Counted from the stretch's first letter, positions 24,777 through 32,871 are shown. The stretch: 34,080 bases of DNA from an uncultured Ruminococcus sp. (GCA_947176075.1 CAMWPG010000009.1:1-34080), one strand, 5' to 3'. The notes: generated by a model not told the origin, from the letters alone. Translations and numbers: made by a program.

Positions 24777-25469
24777 TTGTTAAGCAGACTTAAAGAGGAT
24801 ATTGCTGTTGTAAAAGAAAAGGATCCGGCTGCAAGGAGCAGCTTTGAAATACTTCTGACTTATTCAGGATTGAAAGCTGTTCGAAGCTATCGCAGAGCGC
24901 ACTGGTTTTATAAGCATGGAATGTTTACTATCGCACGTATAATTTCACAGCGTTCACGTCATAAAACAGGTATCGAGATACATCCCGGAGCACAGATAGG
25001 CAAGGGACTTTTTATAGATCACGGTATGGGCGTTGTTATAGGAGAGACTACAGTAATAGGAGACAATTGCCTTTTGTATCAGGGTGTTACGCTCGGCGGT
25101 ACGGGCAAGGATAAGGGCAAGCGGCATCCAACGCTGGGCAATAATGTTATGGTAGGCGCAGGAGCAAAGGTCTTAGGCCCTATTGAGATAGGCGATAATG
25201 TAAAGGTCGCTGCAAATGCTGTTGTATTGAAGAATATACCGGACAATTGTACTGCCGTGGGAGTTCCGGCTCGTGTTGCCGTGCGAAACGGTGTTAAAAC
25301 AACACAGGATCTCGATCAGATCCATTATCCGGATCTTACAATGCAGGATATCACCGAGCTGCGGTGCGGTATGCAGCAGCTTAAAACAGAGGTCGATTTT
25401 CTGGAGCAGCAGTATGAGCTTGAGCATGACAATAATAGCAGTAAACAGGACTTAGACCTGAAAAAATAA
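24777..25469 (+). CDS. cysE: Serine O-acetyltransferase
   Basis: A 230-residue enzyme that makes O-acetylserine from serine and acetyl-CoA for cysteine synthesis. The N-terminal alpha-helical part is short. A left-handed beta-helix follows with hexapeptide repeats ('EIHPGAQIGKGLFIDHGMGV', 'VIGETTVIGDNC', 'GAKVLGPIEIGDNV') and the catalytic region 'GVTLGGTGKDKGKRHP'. The C-terminus is acidic and hydrophilic. TTG 24777 (MLSRLKEDI) is chosen because AAAGGCGG (24762-24769) is correctly spaced and because family members usually begin with this segment. ATG 24759 is possible, and in-frame ATG 24696 lies before the terminator and is rejected. A cysteine T-box controls it together with cysS. Confidence 0.93.
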   Translation: MLSRLKEDIAVVKEKDPAARSSFEILLTYSGLKAVRSYRRAHWFYKHGMFTIARIISQRSRHKTGIEIHPGAQIGKGLFIDHGMGVVIGETTVIGDNCLLYQGVTLGGTGKDKGKRHPTLGNNVMVGAGAKVLGPIEIGDNVKVAANAVVLKNIPDNCTAVGVPARVAVRNGVKTTQDLDQIHYPDLTMQDITELRCGMQQLKTEVDFLEQQYELEHDNNSSKQDLDLKK

Positions 25470-25484
25470 AGGAGAGATATAAAA

Positions 25485-26879
25485 ATGAAGATCTATAATA
25501 CAATGTCAAGAAAAATTGACGAGCTTGTTCCTATGGAAGAGAACCATATGCGCATATATGCGTGCGGACCTACGGTGTATAATTATATTCATATAGGAAA
25601 TGCACGTCCTATCTGCGCATTTGATGTTCTCCGACGTTATCTTAAATATAAGGGATATAAGGTCACTTATGTTCAGAACTTCACTGACGTTGACGATAAG
25701 ATAATACGCCGTGCAAATGAGGAGGGTATATCTTCTCTTGAGGTGTCTGAAAAATATATAGCTGAATATAAAAAGGATGCTCACGGACTTAATGTCATGG
25801 ATGCAGATATTCATCCAAAGGTTACAGAGAGTATGGATCTTATCATTGACATAGTGAAAAAGCTTGTTGATTCCGGTCATGCATATGAGAGAAACGGAGA
25901 TGTATATTTCCGTACACGCTCATTCCCTGAATACGGCAAGCTCTCAGGTCAGCCTATCGAGGAGCTTCAGGCAGGCGCACGTATTGATGTCAATGATATA
26001 AAAGATGATCCGCTTGACTTTGCTGTATGGAAAAGTGCAAAGCCGGGTGAGCCTTACTGGGATTCACCGTGGGGCAAGGGCAGACCGGGCTGGCATATCG
26101 AATGCTCTGCTATGTCAAGTCACTATCTTGGTGAAACTCTTGATATTCACTGCGGAGGTCAGGATCTTATCTTCCCTCATCATGAAAATGAGATCGCTCA
26201 GAGTGAAGCTGCTTCGGGTAAGCAGTTTGCCCGCTGCTGGATGCATAACGGCTATATAAATATTGATAATAAAAAAATGTCAAAATCCCTTGGCAATTTC
26301 TTTACTGTACGTGAGGTTGCAGAGAAGTATGGCTATGAGGTTATTCGTTATATGATGGTTCAGGCGCACTACAGAAGTCCTATCAATTATTGCAAAGAAC
26401 TGCTCGATGCCTGCAAGGCTTCTCTTGAAAGACTTTATACCTGCCGTGATACTATCGACCGTGCAGCAGCAGCAGCTTCAGACGGCGATATCACATCAGA
26501 GGCAAAAGAAATATTCGCCAAAAGAAAGTTGCAGTTTGAGACTGCAATGGATGAGGACCTCAATACGGCGGATGCAGTTACAGCACTCTTTGAGCTGGCA
26601 AGAGATCTTAACAAAATGAGTGCTGACAGCAGCGTTTCAAAGCAGCAGCTGATAGCCGGTGCAGAGCTTTTTGATACAATGACAGAGGTTCTGGGCATTC
26701 TATACAATCGTAAAAAGGCAGATGATATCCCTGACGAAGTAAAGGCACTTGCTGAAAAGAGAGCGCAGGCAAGGTGTGATAAAGATTTTGCACTTGCCGA
26801 TCAGATACGTGATGAGATAGCAGCTCTTGGCTGGCAGATAAAAGAAACAAGACAGGGAACTGAGATTAAAAAGCTTTAA
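25485..26879 (+). CDS. cysS: Cysteine-tRNA ligase
   Basis: A 464-residue class I synthetase that charges tRNA-Cys. The HIGH-type motif is in 'CGPTVYNYIHIGNARP' (about 27-42) with the first zinc-binding Cys. 'GWHIECSAMS' and 'IHCGGQDLIFPHHENE' supply further zinc ligands, and 'KKMSKSLGNF' (about 264) is the KMSKS loop. Length is normal. ATG follows AAAGGAGAG, 15 bp after cysE, and the pairing of cysE and cysS under one Cys T-box links amino-acid synthesis with charging. A cyclophilin-like gene follows 14 bp later. Confidence 0.96.
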   Translation: MKIYNTMSRKIDELVPMEENHMRIYACGPTVYNYIHIGNARPICAFDVLRRYLKYKGYKVTYVQNFTDVDDKIIRRANEEGISSLEVSEKYIAEYKKDAHGLNVMDADIHPKVTESMDLIIDIVKKLVDSGHAYERNGDVYFRTRSFPEYGKLSGQPIEELQAGARIDVNDIKDDPLDFAVWKSAKPGEPYWDSPWGKGRPGWHIECSAMSSHYLGETLDIHCGGQDLIFPHHENEIAQSEAASGKQFARCWMHNGYINIDNKKMSKSLGNFFTVREVAEKYGYEVIRYMMVQAHYRSPINYCKELLDACKASLERLYTCRDTIDRAAAAASDGDITSEAKEIFAKRKLQFETAMDEDLNTADAVTALFELARDLNKMSADSSVSKQQLIAGAELFDTMTEVLGILYNRKKADDIPDEVKALAEKRAQARCDKDFALADQIRDEIAALGWQIKETRQGTEIKKL

Positions 26880-26893
26880 GGAGAAAAGAAAAT

Positions 26894-27712
26894 ATGGGCA
26901 GACTTGGCAAATCGGGAAGGAAAAAAATGACTATTCTGGTGGTGGTTATGGCTGCCCTCAGTCTTACGATGTTTTCATGTAGTACCTATTGCGCACAGAG
27001 CCGGTATCAATATCTTGATATGTCCGATGTCGTGCTTCATCAGCTCGAAGAACCGGATGACAATGCACAGACAGCAGTCATTCATACTACGATGGGCGAT
27101 ATAACAGCGGTGCTGTATACTGAAGAAGCACCTGTTTATACAGAGCAGTTTATAAGACTTGCAAATGCCGGATATTACGATGGCACGTATGTATTTCAGG
27201 TTCAGAAGGATGTTTATTTCTCTGCCGGAACACCTGATAATACCGGAAAGCTAAACGGTTCTCTTGAGGCATCTCCGCAGGAGAATGTGGAGGTTGAAAC
27301 ATCGGCTGATCTCTGGCCTTTCAGAGGAGCGCTGTGTGCGCCTCTGACAGGTCACGACAAGAGCTTTTGGAATAATCTTTTCGGCAGTGCAGCGGACTAC
27401 TGCGGAACAAGATTTTTAGTATGCAATTCTATTGAATTTGATGACAGCATAAAAGCAGATCTTGAAAATGTAGACGATTCTGCAAATGAAGTAACAGAGG
27501 CTTTTCTTGAAAGAGGAGGAGTTCCTAACTATTCGCAGCAGATGACGATATTTGGGCAGGCATATGGAGAGGAAAGCTTTGAGACTATCGACAAAATAAC
27601 ATCCGCCGCAGTGAGAGCAGCAGATGCAGAGACAGACTATACAGCTCCTGTGGAGGATATTATCATAGAAAAAATTGAAATAAAGACATGGGGTGAGGTT
27701 TTGAAGAGCTGA
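26894..27712 (+). CDS. Divergent cyclophilin-like (peptidyl-prolyl isomerase fold) exported protein
   Basis: A 272-residue protein. A basic N-terminus plus a hydrophobic stretch (about 12-31) ending 'MFSCSTYC' gives a signal anchor or weak lipobox. Residues about 58-265 follow the cyclophilin plan: 'VIHTTMGDITAVLYTEEAP', 'FIRLANAGYYDG', 'MTIFGQAYGEESFETIDKI' and a terminal 'VEDIIIEKIEI'. The catalytic FHRV...QGGDP segment is replaced by 'FQVQKDVYFSAGTPDNTGKL', so the key Arg and Gln are missing and isomerase activity is doubtful. ATG follows AGGAGAAAAG, 14 bp after cysS, so it is in the Cys T-box operon. It probably acts outside the cell in folding or binding; this is inference. Confidence 0.78.
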   Translation: MGRLGKSGRKKMTILVVVMAALSLTMFSCSTYCAQSRYQYLDMSDVVLHQLEEPDDNAQTAVIHTTMGDITAVLYTEEAPVYTEQFIRLANAGYYDGTYVFQVQKDVYFSAGTPDNTGKLNGSLEASPQENVEVETSADLWPFRGALCAPLTGHDKSFWNNLFGSAADYCGTRFLVCNSIEFDDSIKADLENVDDSANEVTEAFLERGGVPNYSQQMTIFGQAYGEESFETIDKITSAAVRAADAETDYTAPVEDIIIEKIEIKTWGEVLKS

Positions 27713-27801
27713 AAATCTGGAAATACGTAAAAATTATTAATGCTATTTACGAGTATATTAGAAAAAAATAACAAATTAAGAAAAATAACCCTCTATATCA
27801 C

Positions 27802-27830
27802 TTTACAAACGATTTAAAGTGGTGTATAAT
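27802..27830 (+). promoter_or_regulatory. Promoter of murA with overlapping inverted repeat
   Basis: TTTACA (27802-27807), 17-bp spacer, TATAAT (27825-27830). An inverted repeat CACTTTA (27799-27805) with TAAAGTG (27815-27821) covers the -35 box and spacer and could be an operator. The leader to the start codon is about 168 nt. Confidence 0.75.
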
Positions 27831-27910
27831 AATAAGAGTGTAAACGCAAAATATATTTAAAGGTATAAGTAAAGCAAATTTTGAAAGAAAATTAAGAAAG
27901 AGCAAGAGCT

Positions 27911-27998
27911 TAGGTGCAGATGTTTTGCTGTGCCTAATAAAAGTAGCGGACATATTATATTGGAGAGATAAGGTCATGTCTGCTGTGCCTAAGGAGAG
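27911..27998 (+). promoter_or_regulatory. Structured murA leader with alternative pairing next to the ribosome binding site
   Basis: TAGGTGCAG (27911-27919) can pair with CTGTGCCTA at 27928-27936, or equally with the identical CTGTGCCTA at 27983-27991, allowing two G-U pairs in each case. The second site abuts the AAGGAGAG ribosome binding site (27991-27998). The two sites are parts of an exact 12-bp direct repeat, TGCTGTGCCTAA (27926-27937 and 27981-27992). This permits two exclusive folds, one close to the start signal. Function is inferred. Confidence 0.5.
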
Positions 27999-28004
27999 AA
28001 AACG

Positions 28005-29294
28005 TTGGAAAAATATGTAATTCACGGCGGACGTCGTCTGTCCGGAGAAATTGAGGTCAGTGGCGCTAAAAATGCAGCAGTTGCGCTTATACCAGCAGTT
28101 TTGCTGTGTGATGAGCCATGTATTTTAGAGAATGTACCTAATATAAGCGATGTATCCATGAGCTTGCGCATAATGTATGAGATGGGTGCAGAGGTTGAAT
28201 ATATTGACAAGACAACAGTGCGCATTTCTGCGCATGGACTTAAAAATTTCTGTGTGCCTTATGAAAGCGCACGCAGAATGAGAGCTTCATACTATTTTCT
28301 TGGCGCTCTTTTAGGAAGATTTTCCAAAGCGAGAGTGTCAATGCCCGGCGGATGTCCGCTTGGCGACAGACCGATCGATCAGCATTTGAAAGCATTTACT
28401 GCACTTGGGGCAAAATGTAATATAGAATACGGAATGGTTGATCTGTATGCTGAGAATCTCAAAGGTTCTCAGATCTACTTAGACGTTGTATCTGTCGGAG
28501 CAACTATGAATGCTATGCTTGCGGCGGTACGTGCAGAGGGGCTTACTGTTATTGAAAATGCAGCTAAGGAACCGCATATAGTAGACCTTGCAAACTTTCT
28601 TAATTCCATGGGTGCAGATATAATGGGCGCCGGTACTGATGTTATAAAGATCAGAGGAGTAAAGAAGCTTCACGGAACGACATATTCTGTAGTGCCTGAT
28701 CAGATAGAGGCAGGAACATATATGGTAGCGGCGGCGGCTACAGGCGGCGACGTGCTTATAACAAATGTTATTCCAAAGCATCTTGAGCCTATTACCTCGA
28801 AGCTTCGAAAGATCGGCGTAAATGTAGATGAATATGATGATAGTGTAAGAGTTTGGGTAGATGGTCCTCTGGTTCGTACGAATATCAAAACTATGCCGCA
28901 TCCGGGCTTCCCGACAGATATGCAGCCGCAGATGGCGACACTGCTTACATTAGCAGAGGGTACAAGCATAGTAACAGAGGGTGTATGGGAGCAGCGTTTT
29001 CGTTATGTAGACGAGCTAAGACGAATGGGTGCTGATATTTCTGTTGACGGCAAGGTAGCTGTAATTGAGGGTACTGGAAAACTTTCCGGTGCGCCTGTCA
29101 AGGCTTGTGACCTGAGAGCCGGAGCTGCACTTATTATAGCTGGACTTGCGGCGAAGGGCATAACAGAGATCGAGGATATATACCATATTGAGAGAGGCTA
29201 CGGCGGACTTGTGGAAAAGCTTCGCAAGGCTGGAGGTGACATTGAAAAGGTGTCATCACCTGTAGCGACAATGCGTGAGGCAGTATCGGGTTAA
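28005..29294 (+). CDS. murA: UDP-N-acetylglucosamine 1-carboxyvinyltransferase
   Basis: A 429-residue MurA that adds enolpyruvate from PEP to UDP-GlcNAc, the first committed step of peptidoglycan synthesis in the cytoplasm. 'VSGAKNAAVALIPA' holds the conserved Lys-Asn pair, and 'MPGGCPLGDRPIDQHL' holds the active-site Cys117, so it should be fosfomycin-sensitive in principle. 'PGFPTDMQPQ' and 'ERGYGGLVEKLRKAGGDI' are further family signatures. TTG start behind AAGGAGAG, 6 bp away. It has its own promoter and structured leader and ends in a strong bidirectional terminator, so it is monocistronic. Many Firmicutes have two MurA paralogues; which one this is cannot be told. Confidence 0.95.
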   Translation: MEKYVIHGGRRLSGEIEVSGAKNAAVALIPAVLLCDEPCILENVPNISDVSMSLRIMYEMGAEVEYIDKTTVRISAHGLKNFCVPYESARRMRASYYFLGALLGRFSKARVSMPGGCPLGDRPIDQHLKAFTALGAKCNIEYGMVDLYAENLKGSQIYLDVVSVGATMNAMLAAVRAEGLTVIENAAKEPHIVDLANFLNSMGADIMGAGTDVIKIRGVKKLHGTTYSVVPDQIEAGTYMVAAAATGGDVLITNVIPKHLEPITSKLRKIGVNVDEYDDSVRVWVDGPLVRTNIKTMPHPGFPTDMQPQMATLLTLAEGTSIVTEGVWEQRFRYVDELRRMGADISVDGKVAVIEGTGKLSGAPVKACDLRAGAALIIAGLAAKGITEIEDIYHIERGYGGLVEKLRKAGGDIEKVSSPVATMREAVSG

Positions 29295-29313
29295 GAATTA
29301 AAAATGTATAGAG

Positions 29314-29358
29314 AAAAAGGCTTTCTGTTATGAAGTATACATAACAGAAAGCCTTTTT
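29314..29358. terminator. Bidirectional terminator between murA and the anti-sigma gene
   Basis: A 19-bp perfect stem, AAAAAGGCTTTCTGTTATG (29314-29332) with its complement ending CCTTTTT (29340-29358), and a 7-nt loop. It has T-runs in both directions and lies between two convergent genes. Confidence 0.9.
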
Positions 29359-29368
29359 GGCGTATGAT

Positions 29369-30217
29369 TTATTCTATACAATAAAAAACATAATAATTTG
29401 TATTGCCAATATACTGTATGGCAAGACCGTCCTCTACAGGAACACCATCAATTGAATAAAGCAAAATGGTATAGGTATTGCCCTCGTCATCCATAGCAAC
29501 TCCTGAGCCAAGAATATTTTTGATTTTGCTGTAAGACGTCTCTGCATAATCAGTAGAATAACTTTTGCCTGCCCATGTAACATGGCTGAAATCAAACAGA
29601 TTGCCGTACAAGCCATAACTGCTGACAGTTGTTTCAGTAGTTGTCTCAGCCGATACCGATGATGTTTCAGTGTGGGTTTCTGTGCTATGAGCAGTAGTCT
29701 TAGTTGTCAGTAAAGATGAAGCGGCTGTGGTTGTATTCACTGCTTTAGTTACAATATCAGAATGCTGCGCATCTGTTACGCATAAAACCTCTGTTGCAGT
29801 GCTTGTATTCTTAGAAATATTTTCACCTTGCTGATGATTTTCAGATACAGATGTTGTATATGCTACCGTAAGTGCGGCATCTTCTTTATCTGTACCTGTT
29901 GTAATACCTGTAACTGCTGCTTGTGTCGCTGCAATTTCTTCAGACGGCTTAGGCACTACAAAATTATTAGTATCCCCAATGTCTTTTATTCCCGGACTTA
30001 TAACAGTCAGTGCAAATACCGCTGCACATACGGCTGCGGCACTGCATACCCCTATTTGCGCCTTGAATTTTACATACCAAGGCGTATTTTCAGGCTTTGC
30101 AGATGCATTTTCAGAAGCAGCTTGCGATTTTTCCATTATAGCTTTCAGCATTCGTTCCTTTGCTTCATTATCGGGAGTAATACTCTCAAAAGCTTTTTTT
30201 ATATCTTCATTTTTCAT
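29369..30217 (-). CDS. Membrane anti-sigma-like protein with Thr/Ser-rich ectodomain
   Basis: A 282-residue bitopic protein. The N-terminal cytoplasmic part (1-52) has 'IKKAFESITPDNEAKERML', a motif I associate with ECF anti-sigma proteins of Clostridia. A single helix is at about 55-75. Residues about 95-200 are a Thr/Ser-rich stalk resembling a mucin-like linker. A C-terminal globular domain (about 201-282, 'YGNLFDFSHVTWAGKSYS') has no family I recognise and may be the sensor. ATG 30215-30217 follows GGGAGGTG and overlaps the sigma gene by 11 bp. A longer in-frame start at 30259 lies inside the sigma gene and is rejected. The gene pair implies that it holds the sigma factor inactive until an envelope signal arrives. 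Confidence 0.78.
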   Translation of the reverse strand: MKNEDIKKAFESITPDNEAKERMLKAIMEKSQAASENASAKPENTPWYVKFKAQIGVCSAAAVCAAVFALTVISPGIKDIGDTNNFVVPKPSEEIAATQAAVTGITTGTDKEDAALTVAYTTSVSENHQQGENISKNTSTATEVLCVTDAQHSDIVTKAVNTTTAASSLLTTKTTAHSTETHTETSSVSAETTTETTVSSYGLYGNLFDFSHVTWAGKSYSTDYAETSYSKIKNILGSGVAMDDEGNTYTILLYSIDGVPVEDGLAIQYIGNTNYYVFYCIE

Positions 30218-30722
30218 CTGCTGCACCTCCCAATTTTTTTTCAAGCAGATTTCTGCCACGCCTTAGTATAGATCGTACGCTTGATTCCTTCTTACCAATA
30301 GCAGCTGCGATCTCACCGCATGAATATTCTTCATAATAATAAAGATATATTACTGTTTTGTACTTATCAGGCAGATCCAAAACTGCCTCAAGCACCGGAT
30401 TAGTCTCAGACCCTCTTTCGCTCGGGTCAGGAAGATCGTCAGTATTTTCTACATCCTCACGTTTCTGGTGTGTCCAGCTTTTCAAATTGTTTTTACAAAT
30501 GTTAGAAGCAACGACTATTAGCCATGCACGTTCGTGAGAAATACTGTCGAAGCTCTTACTGCCGTTTTTTTGTATAAGCTTCAAAAAAGTTTCCTGAGCA
30601 GCATCCTCGGCATCCGCCTTATTTTTCATAAATCCATAGCATACACGATATACAGCATCTATATGCTGTCGGTATGCTCTTTGAAAGCCATCGTCATTAC
30701 TCGGCTCATCCTGATACAGCAA
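30207..30722 (-). CDS. ECF-type RNA polymerase sigma factor
   Basis: A 171-residue sigma-70 family protein of the ECF group. Region 2 is 'AVYRVCYGFMKNKADAEDAAQETFLKLI' (about 24-51). Region 4 is 'LDLPDKYKTVIYLYYYEEYSCGEIAAAIGKKESSVRSILRRGRNLL' split by a short loop, and gives the helix-turn-helix for the -35 box. Regions 1 and 3 are absent, as expected. TTG start at 30722 with GAGGAGGAA at good spacing. It overlaps the anti-sigma-like gene by 11 bp. Its leader contains a ~100-bp palindromic repeat. ECF pairs like this normally autoregulate, but I could not pick out a clear target promoter motif. Confidence 0.92.
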   Translation of the reverse strand: MLYQDEPSNDDGFQRAYRQHIDAVYRVCYGFMKNKADAEDAAQETFLKLIQKNGSKSFDSISHERAWLIVVASNICKNNLKSWTHQKREDVENTDDLPDPSERGSETNPVLEAVLDLPDKYKTVIYLYYYEEYSCGEIAAAIGKKESSVRSILRRGRNLLEKKLGGAADEK

Positions 30723-30756
30723 ATAGATTCCTCCTCGCTTGCAAAGATCAAACTAC

Positions 30757-30855
30757 TATAGTGAACGACAAATTTATTTGGCGTTTGCTGTTTGCCGATA
30801 CGCACGTAGTAAGCGCATTGAGCGAATGTGCGAGGCATTTAATACATACTCTATA
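30757..30855. repeat. Leader-associated palindromic repeat, long form, upstream of the sigma gene
   Basis: It starts TATAGTGAACGACAAATTTA and ends CTCTATA. The first 33 bases are the exact reverse complement of part of the 36-bp repeat at 24471-24506. The remainder, with TTTGCCGATACGCAC and GTGCG, matches 12121-12220. It lies within the leader of the minus-strand sigma gene, 34 bp from its start codon. Confidence 0.78.
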
Positions 30856-30943
30856 GTTTAGTTTACAATATTTGCTTGGCGACGATTTAAACAAGCTGTA
30901 AACAAATTGTTAGCATCTCACGATGCAAGTTCCCTTCTTTTTA

Positions 30944-31150
30944 TCAAGCGTTTCTCTTTAATATATTTTGTTTTGTTTGCTGCTCCGATACAGCGTCCTG
31001 TACCGCCCTTAGCTGAGCAGCAATGCTTTGATAAAGCACCGGCTTGAGTCCCATCAAACCGTCCCTTCTGTGCTTTTTAAGCCAAAACATTATAGTAAAA
31101 GAGAAACGCTTAACATCATGATAATCAAGTAAGCGCTGAATACCTTTCAT
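30944..31150 (-). pseudogene. Possible gene remnant or small hypothetical protein flanked by inverted repeats
   Basis: An open frame of 68 codons on the minus strand. The second half ('LKPVLYQSIAAQLRAVQDAV') has amino-acid use like a real helical protein, but there is no ribosome binding site before the ATG and no family I recognise. The DNA also holds a 14-bp inverted repeat, AAGCGTTTCTCTTT (30946-30959) with AAAGAGAAACGCTT (31098-31111). It may be the 3' remnant of a degraded gene or mobile element, or a chance frame in a palindromic region. Confidence 0.3.
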
Positions 31151-31196
31151 ATGACAGCTTAATACGCATCTTGCTTGCGTATTTTTGTCAGCGCTT
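31131..31196. repeat. Nested inverted repeat with terminator-like core
   Basis: AAGCGCTGA (31131-31139) pairs exactly with TCAGCGCTT (31188-31196). Inside, ATACGCA (31162-31168) pairs with TGCGTAT (31176-31182) and is followed by TTTTT on the plus strand. There is no coding gene here. It could be a terminator or part of a dispersed palindrome. Confidence 0.5.
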
Positions 31197-31407
31197 CTTT
31201 AGAGCTCCATTCGCTTGTATAAAAGTCCCTTCACTTGCTATACAATCGTGAGTGCCAAAAAGTTGCATTTTTACAGGATTTTTTTACTTTTGTATACTTG
31301 TACAAAAGTCTGCGCATATACTTATGCACATCTGCCAAAAATGCAGAAACGCATATAAAATACAGAAAACTTTTCAAAAAGTGATTTTATTTTTTGGATG
31401 AATATGG
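31197..31407. other. Non-coding gap before the flippase gene, with small hairpins
   Basis: There is no gene. A hairpin ACTTTTGTA-TACTTG-TACAAAAGT spans 31286-31309, followed by a weaker one around GCATATACTTATGC (31314-31327). The surrounding DNA is A/T-rich and I see no further signal until the -10 box near 31408. Confidence 0.5.
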
Positions 31408-31413
31408 TATAAT
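31408..31413 (+). promoter_or_regulatory. Extended -10 promoter of the flippase gene
   Basis: TGGTATAAT ends at 31413, about 38 bp before the start codon. No good -35 box is visible at 16-18 bp, so promoter activity would depend on the extended -10. Confidence 0.55.
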
Positions 31414-31451
31414 GTATTTCATATAATATCAAAAAGCAAAGGAAGTTTAAT

Positions 31452-32870
31452 ATGAATAAATATAAACAGCTTGCGTCGAATACGATCATATTTGCGATCG
31501 GTTCATTTGGCTCAAAGATCCTCCTGCTGTTTCTTACAAAGCTTTATACTGCGAATATAAATCCTGCCGATAACAGCACTAAAGAGCTTTTGGAGATAAC
31601 GGCAAATTTTCTTATTCCTCTTGTGACATTTTCGATCACAGAATCTATAATACGTTTCGGACTGGACAAGAGATACAGTAAGCCGAAGGTATATACAAAT
31701 GCGCTTGCCGTTACGGGAATAGGCTTTTTGCTTATGCTTTCAGTTTCGCCGATGCTTGCTGTGCTGCCGTTCGTAGACGGATATATATGGCTGCTTATGC
31801 TTTATATCTGTACCTCGTCGCTCAGATCTGTAAACTCTCAATTTGTACGAGCGAGAGGTCTTGTAAAGCTTTTTGCTTTTGACGGGATACTGGCTACTCT
31901 AACTCTTTTTATATTCAGCGTGATTTTTATAGCTGTTCTTCAGCTTGGCGTAACGGGTTTTATGCTGTCGGTTATTTGTTCAGATTTCTTATCGGCGGTA
32001 TTTTTGTGGTTTGTTGCCGGACTTAGAAGATATTTCAATCCTAAGGCTGTTGACGGACGTCTTGGGCAGGCAATGCTTGCCTTTTCGCTTCCGCTTATAC
32101 CGTCTACTCTTCTATGGACTATAACAGGCTTTTCAGATCGTATTTTCATAAGATATATGCCCGGACCTGATGGATTTGTGGGTGAATCGGCAGCGGGCAT
32201 TTATGGCATAGCTAATAAGATACCTAATCTTGTGTCCATGTTTTCAACTATATTCTTTCAGGCGTGGAATATGTCTGCTATTTTAGAGAATGATTCAAAG
32301 GATAGAGGACGCTTTTACCAAATGGTATTTGATGCATATACATCGTTTTTATTTATTGCAGGAGCTGCTATGATAGTATTTGTAAGACCTTTGTCTGATC
32401 TGCTTATAGATACAAGCAGCTTTCCTGAATATGGCACAGCATATCTCTACACGCCCATTCTTATATCTGCGGTAATAATGATGTGCCTTAACCAGTTTTT
32501 CAGCAGCATATATGCAGCAACTAAGCATACCACGCATTCGCTGTGGACGAGTATGGTTGCAGCTGTTACTAATATCATTTTGAATGCTCTGCTGGTATGG
32601 CTTTTTGGATTAAACGGTGCAGCGATCGCAACATTTGCAGGATATTTTATAAGCTATATAATCCGTCAGCGAGATGCAAGAAGCTATATTTATTTTCCTA
32701 TAAATCAGACTAAATTTTTTATAAATGTTATCGTTATGTTTGCTCTGGGCTATATTGTAACACATGAAATACCCGGACAGATGATAATTCTTACTATAGG
32801 AATGGTATTCATGCTTGTATTCAATCGCAGTGCCATTGTGGGAACACTTAAGCAGATACGTTCAAGATAA
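31452..32870 (+). CDS. Polysaccharide flippase (Wzx/MATE-like, oligosaccharide transporter superfamily)
   Basis: A 472-residue integral membrane protein with about 14 hydrophobic segments and few charged residues between them. The N-terminus 'YKQLASNTIIFAIGSFGSKI' and the following 'LLLFLTKLYTANINP' are typical of the MOP-superfamily polysaccharide biosynthesis proteins that flip lipid-linked oligosaccharides across the membrane. 'NKIPNLVSMFSTIFFQAWN' is another typical family segment. ATG follows GGAAG. It could serve the rhamnan operon 12 kb upstream, which lacks a flippase, but the two are not adjacent. It may instead move another lipid-linked product. Likely to be co-transcribed with deoD or separated only by a 36-bp repeat. 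Confidence 0.88.
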   Translation: MNKYKQLASNTIIFAIGSFGSKILLLFLTKLYTANINPADNSTKELLEITANFLIPLVTFSITESIIRFGLDKRYSKPKVYTNALAVTGIGFLLMLSVSPMLAVLPFVDGYIWLLMLYICTSSLRSVNSQFVRARGLVKLFAFDGILATLTLFIFSVIFIAVLQLGVTGFMLSVICSDFLSAVFLWFVAGLRRYFNPKAVDGRLGQAMLAFSLPLIPSTLLWTITGFSDRIFIRYMPGPDGFVGESAAGIYGIANKIPNLVSMFSTIFFQAWNMSAILENDSKDRGRFYQMVFDAYTSFLFIAGAAMIVFVRPLSDLLIDTSSFPEYGTAYLYTPILISAVIMMCLNQFFSSIYAATKHTTHSLWTSMVAAVTNIILNALLVWLFGLNGAAIATFAGYFISYIIRQRDARSYIYFPINQTKFFINVIVMFALGYIVTHEIPGQMIILTIGMVFMLVFNRSAIVGTLKQIRSR

Positions 32871-32871
32871 T

